Positions 12,992 to 24,285 of a stretch of DNA of 64,000 nt are shown here, piece after piece. The stretch is taken from NCBI GenBank assembly GCA_964017235.1, contig OZ024936.1, forward strand, positions 15,600,496-15,664,495. The letters run 5' to 3'. Source of the DNA: Sabellastarte sp. h YS-2021. Taxonomy: Eukaryota > Annelida > Polychaeta > Sabellida > Sabellidae. A program made the translations under genes and the position numbers. Below the pieces are notes generated by a model, which was not told where the DNA came from, made no database searches, and saw only the letters and a list, made by a program, of their open reading frames with translations. The stretch's first letter is position 1. Each line of letters begins with the position of its first letter.

Positions 12992-15900
12992 GTTGATTAA
13001 TAACAACACTTATGGAACAATATAAAAGATTTAAATAAACCCATAGGTAAACAAGCTAACTTATAAGATGGTCATAAATAAACAAAAGCTGTCATTAATT
13101 TTTGAAGATCAAGTCATATACTGGGACTGTTCGATGACAAAATGATACCAAATATGACCATCTAAGAGCCCCAAGACAGAGTTTGCTTGAATTCTGCTTA
13201 CCTCAGACTATCAATGCCCAATGATGAATATTAAATCTCCCCATCTAGGAAACTCAAGCTGTCACAAGTAGGCTAAAAATACTTAGAAGTTGTAGCTTTT
13301 TTGTGATCAAGTGTTATTATGGGGATGTTACATACTATAAGTGCATAAAAATCAACTCAAAAGCACAGGTATATTTTGCAGGTATGCTATTTACCCATCA
13401 CCCACCTGTTGATTAATAATAACACTTATGGAACAATATGAAATAATTAAATAAACCCTAAGGTGAACAAGTTAACTTATTAGATGGTCATAAATAAACA
13501 AAAGCTGTCACTAATTTTTGAAGATAAAGTCATATACTGGGGCTGTTAGATGACAAAATGATACCAAATATGACCGTCTAAGAGCCCCCAGAGAAGGTTT
13601 GCTTGAATTCTGTGTAACCTCAGACTATCAATGCCCAATGATGAATATTAAATCTCCACAGCTAGGAAACTCAATCTCCGACAAGTAGCCTAAACATATT
13701 TAGAAGTTGTAGATTTTCATGACCAAGTGTTATGACGGGGATGTTAGATACTATAAGTGCATAAAAATCAACTCAAAGGCACAGGTATAATTTGCAGACA
13801 TGCTATTTACCCACAATCCACTAAGGGTTGTTGATTAATAAAAACACATATGGAACAATATAAAAGACTTAAATAAACCCTTAGGTGAACAAGCTAACTT
13901 ATTAGATGGTCATAAATAAATAAAAGCTGTCATTAATTTTTGAAGATCAAGTCATATACTGGGGCTGTTAGATAACAAAATGATACTAAATATGACCGTC
14001 TAAGAGCCCCAAAAGAGGGTTTGCTTGAATTCTGCGTAACCTCAGACTATCAATGCCCAATGATGAATATTAAATCTCCCCATTTAGGAAACTCAAGCTG
14101 TCACAAGTAGGCTAAAAATACTTAGAAGTTGTAGATTTTTTGTGATCAAGTGTTATTATGGGGATGTTACATACTATAAGTGCATAAAAATCAACTCAAA
14201 AGCACAGGTATATTTTGCAGGTATGCTATTTACCCATCACCCACCTGTTGATTAATAATAACACTTATGGAACAATATGAAATAATTAAATAAACCCTAA
14301 GGTGAACAAGTTAACTTATTAGATGGTCATAAATAAACAAAAGCTGTCACTAATTTTTGAAGATCAAGTCATATACCGGGGCTGTTAGATGACAAAATGA
14401 TACCAAATATGACCGTATAAGAGCCCCAAGAGAGGGTTTGCTTGAATTCTATCTAACCTCAGACTATCAATGCCCAATGATGAATATTAAATCTCCACAG
14501 CCAGGAAACTCAATCTCTGACAAATAGCCTAAAAAGATTTAGAAGTTGTGGATTTTCATGACCAAGTGTTATGATGGGGATGTTAGATACTATAAGTGCA
14601 TAAAAATCAACTCAAAGGCACAGGTATAATTTGCAGACATGCTATTTACCCACAATCCACTAAGGGTTGTTGATTAATAAAAACACATATGGAACAATAT
14701 AAAAGACTTAAATAAACCCTTAGGTGAACAAGCTAACTTATTAGATGGTCATAAATAAACAAAAGCTGTCATTAATTTTTGAAGATCAAGTCATATACTG
14801 GGGCTGTTAGATAACAAAATGATACTAAATATGACCGTCTAAGAGCCCCAAGAGAGGGTTTGCTTGAATTCTATCTAACCTCAGACTATCAATGCCCAAT
14901 GATGAATATTAAATCTCCACAGCTAGGAAACTCAATCTCTGACAAATAGCCTAAAAAGATTTAGAAGTTGTGGTTTTTCATGACCAAGTGTTATTATGGG
15001 GAATGTTATATACTATAAGTGCATAAAAATCAACTCAAAGTCACAGGTATAATTTGCAAATATGCTATTTACTCACATTCCACTAAGGCCTGTTGATTAA
15101 TAACAACACCTATGGAACAATATAAAAGACTTAAATAAACCCTTTGGTGAACAAGCTAACTTATTAGAATTTCATAAATAAACAAAAGCTGTCATTCATT
15201 TTTGGAGATCACTGGGGCTGTTAGATGACAAAATGATACCAAATATGACCGCCTAAGAGCCCCAAGAGAGGGTTTGATTGTATGCTGCCTAACCTCAGAC
15301 TATTCATGCCGAAGGATGAATACTAAATCTCCCCATCTAGGAAACTCAAGCTCTGATAAGTAGGCTAAAAATGCTTAGAAGTTGTGGCTTTTCATGATCA
15401 AGTGTTATTATGGGGATGTTACATACTACAAGTGCATAAAAATCAACTCAAAAGCACAGGTATATTTTGCAGGTATGCTATTTACCCACAACACACCTGT
15501 TGATTAATAATAACACTTATGGAACAATATGAAAGACTTAAATAAACCCTTAGGTGAACAAGCTAACTTATTAGATGGTCATAAATAAACCAAAAGCTGT
15601 CAATAATTTTTGAAGATCAACCCATATACTGGGGCTGTTCGATGACAAAATGATACCAAATATGACCGTCTAAGAGCCCAAAGAGAGGGTTTGCTTGAAT
15701 TCTGCGTAACCTCAGACTATCAATGCCCAATGATGAATATTAAATCTCCACAGCTAGGAAACTCAATCGCTGACAAGTAGCCTAAAAATATTTAGAAGTT
15801 GTGGTTTTTCATGACCAAGTGTTATGAAGCGGATGTTAGATACTAAAAGTGCATAAAAATCAACTCCAAGGCACAGGTATAATTTGCAGATATGCTATTT

Positions 15901-18900
15901 CCCCACAATAACAACACTTATGAAACAATATAAAAGACTTAGATAAACCCATAGGTGAACAAGTTAACTTATTAGATGGTCATAAATAAACCAAAAGCTG
16001 TCAATAATTTTTGAAGATCAACCCATATACTGGGGCTGTTAGATGACAAAATGATACCAAATATGACCGTCCAAGAGCCCCAAGAGAGAGTTTGCTTGAA
16101 TTCTGCGTAACCTCAGACTATCAATGCCCAATGATGAATATTAAATCTCCACAGCTAGGAAACTCAATCTCCAACAAGTAGCCTAAACATATTTAGAAGT
16201 TGTGGATTTTCATGACCAAGTGTTATGATGGGGATGTTAGATACTATAAGTGCATAAAAATCAACTCAAAGGCACAGGTATAATTTGCAGATATGCTATT
16301 TACCCACAATCCACTAAGGGTTGTTGATTAATAAAAACACTTATGGAACAATATAAAAGATTTAAATAAACCCATGGGTAAACAAGCTAACTTATTAGAT
16401 GGTCATAAATAAACAAAAGCTGTCATTAATTTTTGAAGATCAAGTCATATACTGGGGCTGTTCGATGACAAAATGATACCAAATATGACCGTCTAAGAGC
16501 TCCAAGACAGAGTTTACTTGAATTCTGCTTACCTCAGACTATCAATGCCCAATGATGAATATTAAATCTCCCCATCTAGGAAACTCAAGCTGTCACAAGT
16601 AGGCTAAAAATACTTAGAAGTTGTAGCTTTTTTGTGATCAAGTGTTATTATGGGGATGTTAGATACTATAAGTGCATAAAAATCAACTCAAAAGCACAGG
16701 TATATTTTGCAGGTATGCTATTTACCCACCACCCACCTGTTGATTAATAATAACACTTATGGAACAATATGAAAGACTTAAATAAACCCTAAGGTGAACA
16801 AGTTAACTTATTAGATGGTCATAAATAAACAAAAGCTGTCACTAATTTTTGAAGATCAAGTCATATACTGGGGATGTTAGATGACAAAATGATAATAAAT
16901 ATGACCGTCTAAGAGCCCCAAGAGAGGGTTTGCTTGAATTCTATGTAACGTCAGACTATCGATGCCCAATGATGAATATTAAATCTCCACAGCTAGGAAA
17001 CTCAATCTCTGACAAATAGCCTAAAAATATTCAGAAGTTGTGGTTATTCATGACCAAGTGTTATTTTGGGGATGTTACATACTATAAGTGCATAAAAATC
17101 AACTCAAACTCACAGGTATAATTTGCAAATATGCTATTTATTCACAATCCACTAAGGCCCGTTGATTAATAACAACACTTATGGAACAATATAAAAGACT
17201 TAAATAAACCCTTAGGTGAACAAGCTAACTTATTAGAATTTCATAAATAAACAAAAGCTATCATTAATTTTTGGAGATCACTGGGGCTGTTAGATGACAA
17301 AATGATATCAAATATGACCATCTAAGAGCCCCAAACAAGAGTTTGCTTGAATTCTGCTTAACCTCAGACTATCAATGCCCAATGATAAATATTAAATCTG
17401 CACAGCTAACAAACCTAAGCTCTGACAAGTAGGCTAAAAATACTTAGAAGTTGTGGCTTTTCATGATGTAGTGTTATTATGGGGATGTTACATACTATAA
17501 GTGCATAAGAATCAACTCTAGAGCACAGGTATATTTTGCAGGTATGCTATATACCCACAACCCACATGTTGATTAATAATAACACTTATGGAACAATTGA
17601 AAGATTTAAATAAACCCTTAGGTGAACAAGTTAACTTATTAGATGGTCATAAACCAAAAGCTGTCCATAATTTTTGAAGATCAACCCATATACTGGGGCT
17701 GTTAGATGACAAAATGATACCCAATATGACCGTCTAAGAGCCCCAAACAAGATTTTGCTTGAATTCTGCTTAACCTCAGACTATCAATGCCCAATGATGA
17801 ATATTAAATCTCCACAGCTAGGAAACTCAAGCTCTGACAAGTAGGCTAAAAATACTTAGAAGTTGTGGCTTTTCATGATGCAGTAATATTATGGGGATGT
17901 TACATACTATAAGTGCATAAAAATCAACTCAAAAGCACAGGTATATTTTGCAGGTATGCTATTTACCCACAACCCACCTGTTGATTAATAATAACACTTA
18001 TGGAACAATATGAAAGACTTAAATAAATCCTTAGGTGAACAAGTTAACTTATTAGATGGTCATAAGTAAACGAAAAGCTGTCAATAATTTTTGAAGATCA
18101 AACCATATACTGGGGCTGTTAGATGACAAAATGATACCAAATATGACCGTCTAAGAGCCCAAAGAGAGGGTTTGCTTGAATTCTGCGCAACCTCAGACTA
18201 TCAATGCCCAATGATGAATATTAAATCTCCCCATCTAGGAAACTCAATCTCTGACAAGTAGCCTAAAAATTTTTAGAAGTTGTGGATTTTCATGACCACG
18301 TGTTATGATGGGGATGTTAAATACTATAAGTGCATAAAAATCAACTGAAAAGCCCAGGTATATTTTGAAGCTATGCTTTTTACCCACAACACACCTGTTG
18401 ATTAATAATAACACTTATGGAACAATATGAAAGACTTAAATAAACCCTTAGGTGAACAAGCTAACTTATTATAATTTCATAAATCAACAAAAGCTGTCAT
18501 TAATTTTTGAAGATCAAGTCATATACTGGGGCTGTTAGATGACAAAATGACACCAAATATGACCGTATAAGAGCCCCAAACAAGAGTTTGTTCAATTCTG
18601 ATTAACCTCAGACCATCAATGCCCAATGATGAATATTAAATTTCCCCAGCTAGGAAACTCAAGCTGTCACAAGTAGGCTAAAAATACTTAGAAGTACTGG
18701 CTTTTCATGACCAAGTGTTATGATGGGGATGTTAGATACAATAAATGTATAAAAATCAACTCAAAAGCACAGGTATATTTTGCAGGTATGCTATTTACCC
18801 ACAACCCATCAAGGCCTGTTGATTAATAAAAACACTTATGGAACAATATGAAAGACTTAAATAAACCTTTAGGTGAACAAGTTAACTTATTAGATGGTCA

Positions 18901-20086
18901 TAAATAAAAGAAAAGCTGTCAATAATTTTTGAAGATCAACCCATATACTGGGGCTGTTAGATAACAGAATGATACCAAATATGACCGTCTAAGAGCCCCA
19001 AGAGAGGGTTTGCTTGAATTCTATGTAACCTCATACTATCAATGCCCAATGATGAATATTAAATCTCCACAGCTAGGAAACTCAATCTCCGACAAGTAGC
19101 CTAAAAATATTTAGAAGTTGTGGATTTTCAGGACCAAGTGTTATTATGGGGATGTTAGATACTATAAGAACATCAAAATCAACTCAAAGGCACAGGTATA
19201 TTTTGCAGATATGCTATTTACCCACAATCCACCAAGGGTTGTTGATTAATAAAAACACTTATGGAACAATATAAAAGACTTAAATAAACGATCAGGTGAA
19301 CAAGCTAACTTATTAGATGGTCATATATAAACAAAAGCTGTCCTTAATTTTTGAAGATCAAGTCATATACTGGGGCTGTTAGATGACAAAATGATACCAA
19401 ATATGACTGTCTAAGAGCCCCAAACAAGAGTTTGCTTGAATTCTGCTTAACCTCAGACTATCAATGCCCAATGATGAATATTAAATCTCCACAGCTATGA
19501 AACTCAAGCTCTGACAAGTAGCCTAAAAATACTTAGAAGTTGTGGTTTTTCATGATCCAGTGTTATTATGTGGATGTTACATACTACAAGTGCATAAATA
19601 TCAACTCAAAAGCACAGGTATATTTTGCAGGTATGCTATTTACCCACAACCCACCTGTTGATTAATAATAACACTTATGGAACAATATGAAAGACTTAAA
19701 TAAACCCTTAGGTGAACAAGTTAACTTATTAGAATTTCATAAATAAACCAAAAGCTGTCAATAATTTTTGAAGATCAACCAATATACTGGGGCTGTTAGA
19801 TGACAAAATGATATCAAATATGACCGTCTAAGAGCCCCAAGAGAGGGTTTCCTTGAATTCTGCTTAACCTCAGACTATCAATGCCCAATGATGAATATTA
19901 AATCTCCCCAGCTAGGAAACTCAAGCTGTCACAAGTAGGCTAAAAATACTTAGAAGTTGTGGCTTTTCATGACCAAGTGTTATGATGCGGATGTTAGATA
20001 CTATAAATGTATAAAAATCAACTCAAAAGCACAGCTATATTTTCCAGGTATGCTATTTACCCACAACCCATCAAGGCCTGTTGATG

Positions 20087-20247
20087 TAGTAATAAATACG
20101 GAGTGTGAGGGCGTTTGTTACAGGATATACGCCCGGCAAAAATTCGAAATAATGCCAGAGCGCCGTTAGGCGCGAGGGCATTATTAAGGAATTTTTGCCG
20201 GGCGTATATCCTGTAACAAACGCCCGAGCATGAGGTATTTATTACTA
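20087..20247. repeat. 161 bp palindrome (foldback arm pair) in insert copy 1
   Basis: Four nested arm pairs are visible. TAGTAATAAATAC at 20087-20099 pairs with 20235-20247. A perfect 37 bp arm at 20109-20145 (starts GGGCGTTTGTTACAGG) pairs with 20189-20225. AATAATGCC at 20148-20156 pairs with 20177-20185. GCGCC at 20160-20164 pairs with GGCGC at 20169-20173 around a GTTA loop. The outer arms begin and end with TA (20087-20088 and 20246-20247), which would fit a TA target duplication of a small palindromic transposon spanning 20089-20245. That last reading is an inference. Confidence 0.85.
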
Positions 20248-20502
20248 TTATAAAGACCGGCCTACCTGGTTGAAAGAAATATCTATTTATTTTTTCGAGG
20301 TGACACGAACAAGGACACCGCCATATTGTTTTGAATGCATGATCGCTCTTGTAAAAGCAGACAATTTTACTATCGACATACAATCGAGCAATCGAAACAG
20401 CACTTCCGTTTCTGAGCGGGCCGTTATTGGAGGTTTTACTCAGGGCTGATTCTATGCGCACAGACGGGTTTTCGTTCACTGCGCACTTCCGGTCTTTATA
20501 AT
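20247..20502. mobile_element. 256 bp TIR-bounded segment of the insert, copy 1
   Basis: ATTATAAAGACCGG at 20247-20260 is the exact reverse complement of CCGGTCTTTATAAT at 20489-20502. The interior is about 228 bp and has no recognised domain. It may be an independent MITE into whose left end the palindromic element inserted, or simply the second half of one element. The flank does not show a clear target duplication; the 2-bp AT (20084-20085 and 20501-20502) is the only candidate. Confidence 0.6.
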
Positions 20503-23500
20503 TAATAATAACACTTATGGAACAATATGAAAGACTTAAATAAACCCTTAGGTGAACAAGCTAACTTATTAGAATTTCATAAATAAACAAAAGCTGTCAT
20601 TAATTTTTGAAGATCAAGTCATATACTGGGGCTGTTAGATGACAAAATGATACCAAATATGACCGTATAAGAGCCTCAAGAGAGGGTTTGATTGAATCCT
20701 GCTTAACCTCCGATTATCAATGCCCAATGATGAATATTAAATCTCGCCAGCTAGGAAACTCAAGCTGTCACAAGTAGGCTAAAAATACTTAGAAGTTGTT
20801 GCTTTTCATGACCAAGTGTTATGATGCGGATGTTAGATACTATAAATGTATCAAAATCAAGTCAAAAGCACAGGTATATTTTGCAGGTATGCTATTTACC
20901 CACAACCCATCAAGGCCTGTTGATTAATAATAACACTTATGGAACAATATGAAAGACTTAAATAAACCCTTAGGTGAACAAGTTAACTTATTAGATGGTC
21001 ATAAATAAAACAAAAGCTGTCAATAATATTTGAAGATCAACCCATATACTGGGGCTGTTAGATGACAAAATGATATCAAATATGACCATCTAAGAGCCCA
21101 TAGAGAGGGTTTGCTTGAATTCTATGTAACCTCAGACTATCAATGCCCAATGATGAATATTAAATCTCCACAGCTAGGAAACTCTATCTCCGACAAGTAG
21201 CCTAAAAATATTTAGAAGTTGTGGCTTTTCATGACCAAGTGTTATTATGGGGAAGTTAGATACAATAAGAGCATAAAAATCAACTCAAAGGCACAGGTAT
21301 ATTTTGCAGATATACTATTTACCCACAATCCACCAAGGGTTGTTGATTAATAAAAACACTTATGGAACAATATAAAAGACTTAAATAAACGATCAGGTGA
21401 ACAAGCTAACTTATTAGATGGTCATAAATAAACAAAAGCTGTCATTAATTTTTGAAGATCAAGTCATATACTGGGGCTGTTAGATGACAAAATGATACCA
21501 AATATGACTGTCTAAGAGCCCCAAACAAGAGTTTGCTTGAATTCTGCTTAACCTCAGACTATCAATGCCCAATGATGAATATTAAATCTCCACAGCTAGG
21601 AAACTCAATCTCCGACAAGTAGGCTAAAAATACTTAGAAGTTGTGGCTTTTCATGATGCAGTGTTATTATGTGGATGTTACATACTATAAGTGCATAAAA
21701 ATCAACTCAAAAGCACAGGTATATTTTGCAGGTATGCTATTTACCTACAACCCACATGTTGATTAATAATAACACTTATGGAACAATATGAAAGACTTAA
21801 ATAAACCCTTAGGTGAACAAGTTAACTTATTAGATGGTCATAAATAAAACAAAAGCTGTCAATAATTTTTGAAGATCAACCAATATACTGGGGCTGTTAG
21901 ATGACAAAATGATATCAAATATGACCGTCTAAGAGCCCAAAGAGAGTCTTTGCTTCAATTCTGCTTAACCTCAGACTATCAATGCCCAATGATGAATATT
22001 AAATCTCCCCAGCTAGGAAACTCAAGCTGTCACAAGTAGGCTAAAAATACTTAGAAGTTGTGGCTTTTCATGACCAAGTGTTATGATGCGGATGTTAGAA
22101 ACTATAAATGTATAAAAATCAACTCAAAAGCACAGGTATATTTTCCAGGTATGCTATTTACCCACAACCCACCAAGGCCTGTTGATTAATAATAACACTT
22201 ATGGAACAACATGAAAGACTTAAATAAACCCTTAGGTGAACAAGCTAACTTATTAGAATTTCATAAATAAACAAAAGCTGTCATTAATTTTTGAAGATCA
22301 ATGCATATACTGGGGCTGTTAGATGACAAAATGATACCAAATATGACCGTATAGGAGCCTCAAGAGAGGGTTTGATTGAATTCTGCTTAACCTCAGACTA
22401 TCAATGCCCAATGATGAATATTAAATCTCCACAGCTATGAAACTCAAGCTATCACAAGTAGGCTAAAAATACTTAGAAGTTGTGGCTTTTCATGACCAAG
22501 TGTTATGATGCGGATGTTAGATACTATAAATGTATCAAAATCAAGTCAAAAGCACAGGTATATTTTGCGAAATGCTATTTACCCATAACCCATCAAGGCC
22601 TGTTGATTAATAATAACACTTATGGAACAATATGAAAGACTTAAATAAACCCTTAGGTGAACAAGTTAACTTATTAGATGGTCATAAATAAAACAAAAGC
22701 TGTCAATAACTTTTGAAGATCAACCCATATACTGGGGCTGTTAGATGACAAAATGATACCAAATATGACCGTCTAAGAGCCCAAAGAGAGGGTTTGCTTG
22801 AATTCTATGTAACCTCAGACTATCAATGCCCAATGATGAATATTAAATCTCCACAGCTAGGAAACTCAATCTCCGACAAGTAGCCTAAAAATATTTAGAA
22901 GTTGTGGATTTACATGAGCAAGTGTTATTATGGGGAAGTTAGATACAATAAGAGCATAAAAATCAACTCAAAGGCACAGGTATATTTTGCAGATATGCTA
23001 TTTACCCACAACCCACCAAGGCCTGTTGATTAATAATAACACTTATGGAACAACATGAAAGACTTAAATAAACCCTTAGGTGAACAAGCTAACTTATTAG
23101 AATTTCATAAATAAACAAAAGCTGTCATTAATTTTTGAAGATCAATGCATATACTGGGGCTGTTAGATGACAAAATGATACCAAATATGACCGTATAAGA
23201 GCCTCAAGAGAGGGTTTGATTGAATTCTGCTTAACCTCAGACTATCAATGCCCAATGATGAATATTAAATCTCCACAGCTATAAAACTCAAGCTCTGACA
23301 AGTAGCCTAAAAATACTTAGAAGTTGTGGTTTTTCATGATCCAGTGTTATTGTGTGGATGTTACATACTATAAGTGCATAAATATCAACTCAAAAGCACA
23401 GGTATATTTTGCAGGTATGCTATTTACCCACAACCCACCTGTTGATTAATAATAACACTATGGAACAATATGAAAGACTTAAATAAACCCTTAGGTGAAC

Positions 23501-23868
23501 AAGTTAACTTATTAGAATTTCATAAATAAACCAAAAGCTGTCAATAATTTTTGAAGATCAACCAATATACTGGGGCTGTTAGATGACAAAATGATATCAA
23601 ATATGACCGTCTAAGAGCCCCAAGAGAGGGTTTCCTTGAATTCTGCTTAACCTCAGACTATCAATGCCCAATGATGAATATTAAATCTCCCCAGCTAGGA
23701 AACTCAAGCTGTCACAAGTAGGCTAAAAATACTTAGAAGTTGTGGCTTTTCATGACCAAGTGTTATGATGCGGATGTTAGATACTATAAATGTATAAAAA
23801 TCAACTCAAAAGCACAGCTATATTTTCCAGGTATGCTATTTACCCACAACCCATCAAGGCCTGTTGAT

Positions 23869-24285
23869 GTAGTAATAAATACGGAGTGTGAGGGCGTTTG
23901 TTACAGGATATACGCCCGGCAAAAATTCGAAATAATGCCAGAGCGCCGTTAGGCGCGAGGGCATTATTAAGGAATTTTTGCCGGGCGTATATCCTGTAAC
24001 AAACGCCCGAGCATGAGGTATTTATTACTATTATAAAGACCGGCCTACCTGGTTGAAAGAAATATCTATTTATTTTTTCGAGGTGACACGAACAAGGACA
24101 CCGCCATATTGTTTTGAATGCATGATCGCTCTCGTAAAAGCAGACAATTTTACTATCGACATACAATCGAGCAATCGAAACAGCACTTCCGTTTCTGAGC
24201 GGGCCGTTATTGGAGGTTTTACTCAGGGCTGATTCTATGCGCACAGATGGGTTTTCGTTCACTGCGCACTTCCGGTCTTTATAAT
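23869..24285. mobile_element. Compound insert, copy 2
   Basis: Same 417 bp and same insertion point as copy 1. It has C at 24133 where copy 1 has T, and T at 24248 where copies 1, 4 and 5 have C. The perfect 37 bp arms are intact. Identical boundaries show that it spread by satellite amplification rather than by a new transposition. Confidence 0.75.

Larger units (their letters stand above)
8017..19400. repeat. Block B: more diverged satellite monomers
   Basis: About 27 monomers of mixed subfamilies, not organised by one clean HOR. Typical features are TCTAAGAGCCCC as the right half of the internal inverted repeat, CAACCCATATACTGG in place of CAAGTCATATACTGG, and several short-deletion monomers. 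Internal duplications are visible: the variant AAATAATTAAATAAACCC occurs near 11377, 13440 and 14279, and the variant AAAACACATATGG near 10937, 13842 and 14676. The block is largely repeated at about 37.2-41.6 kb and 43.87-50.97 kb, and in part at 59.9-63.2 kb. No gene or non-satellite insert was seen in this stretch. Confidence 0.85.
20086..20502. mobile_element. Compound foldback/MITE-like insert, copy 1
   Basis: This is a 417 bp non-satellite sequence lying between GGCCTGTTGAT and TAATAATAACAC, words that are contiguous in normal monomers. The first part (20087-20247) is a long palindrome. The second part (20247-20502) is bounded by a 14 bp terminal inverted repeat, ATTATAAAGACCGG. It is visibly GC-richer than the array. 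No transposase or other known domain was recognised. The frames that cross it lack a useful ATG, so I treat it as non-coding and non-autonomous. Copy 1 differs from the other copies by T at 20350. The TE family is not identified; MITE or foldback is inferred from size and inverted-repeat structure. Confidence 0.75.
20086..23868. repeat. 8-mer plus insert HOR unit, copy 1 (3783 bp)
   Basis: The unit runs from the start of the first insert to the base before the second. It holds one 417 bp insert and about eight satellite monomers. Matches to the next unit are near-perfect, with scattered single substitutions such as ATTAATTTTTG near 22284 against AATAATTTTTG near 26066. Unit boundaries are arbitrary. 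Confidence 0.85.

Noticed and set aside
19957-20169. 70-codon open frame on the plus strand (also at 23740, 27523, 52629 and 56412)
   Set aside because: It opens on TTG, with an ATG only at 19969. About two thirds is satellite read in a frame that is also partly open in ordinary monomers. It ends inside the palindrome and has no recognisable domain.
20057-20479. 140-codon open frame on the minus strand across the insert and adjacent satellite (also at 23840-24262, 27623-28045, 52729-53151 and 56512-56934)
   Set aside because: It opens on GTG, and its only internal ATG lies four codons before the end. Part of it is the palindrome read through one arm and back, and the last part is satellite. 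No domain is recognised. The five copies are recent duplicates, so an open frame shared by all of them is not evidence of selection.
20086-20502. piggyBac-like TTAA target duplication at the insert
   Set aside because: TTAA is present in the right flank (TTAATAATAAC) but not on the left, which reads GTTGATGTAG. The uninterrupted site does not support a duplicated TTAA.
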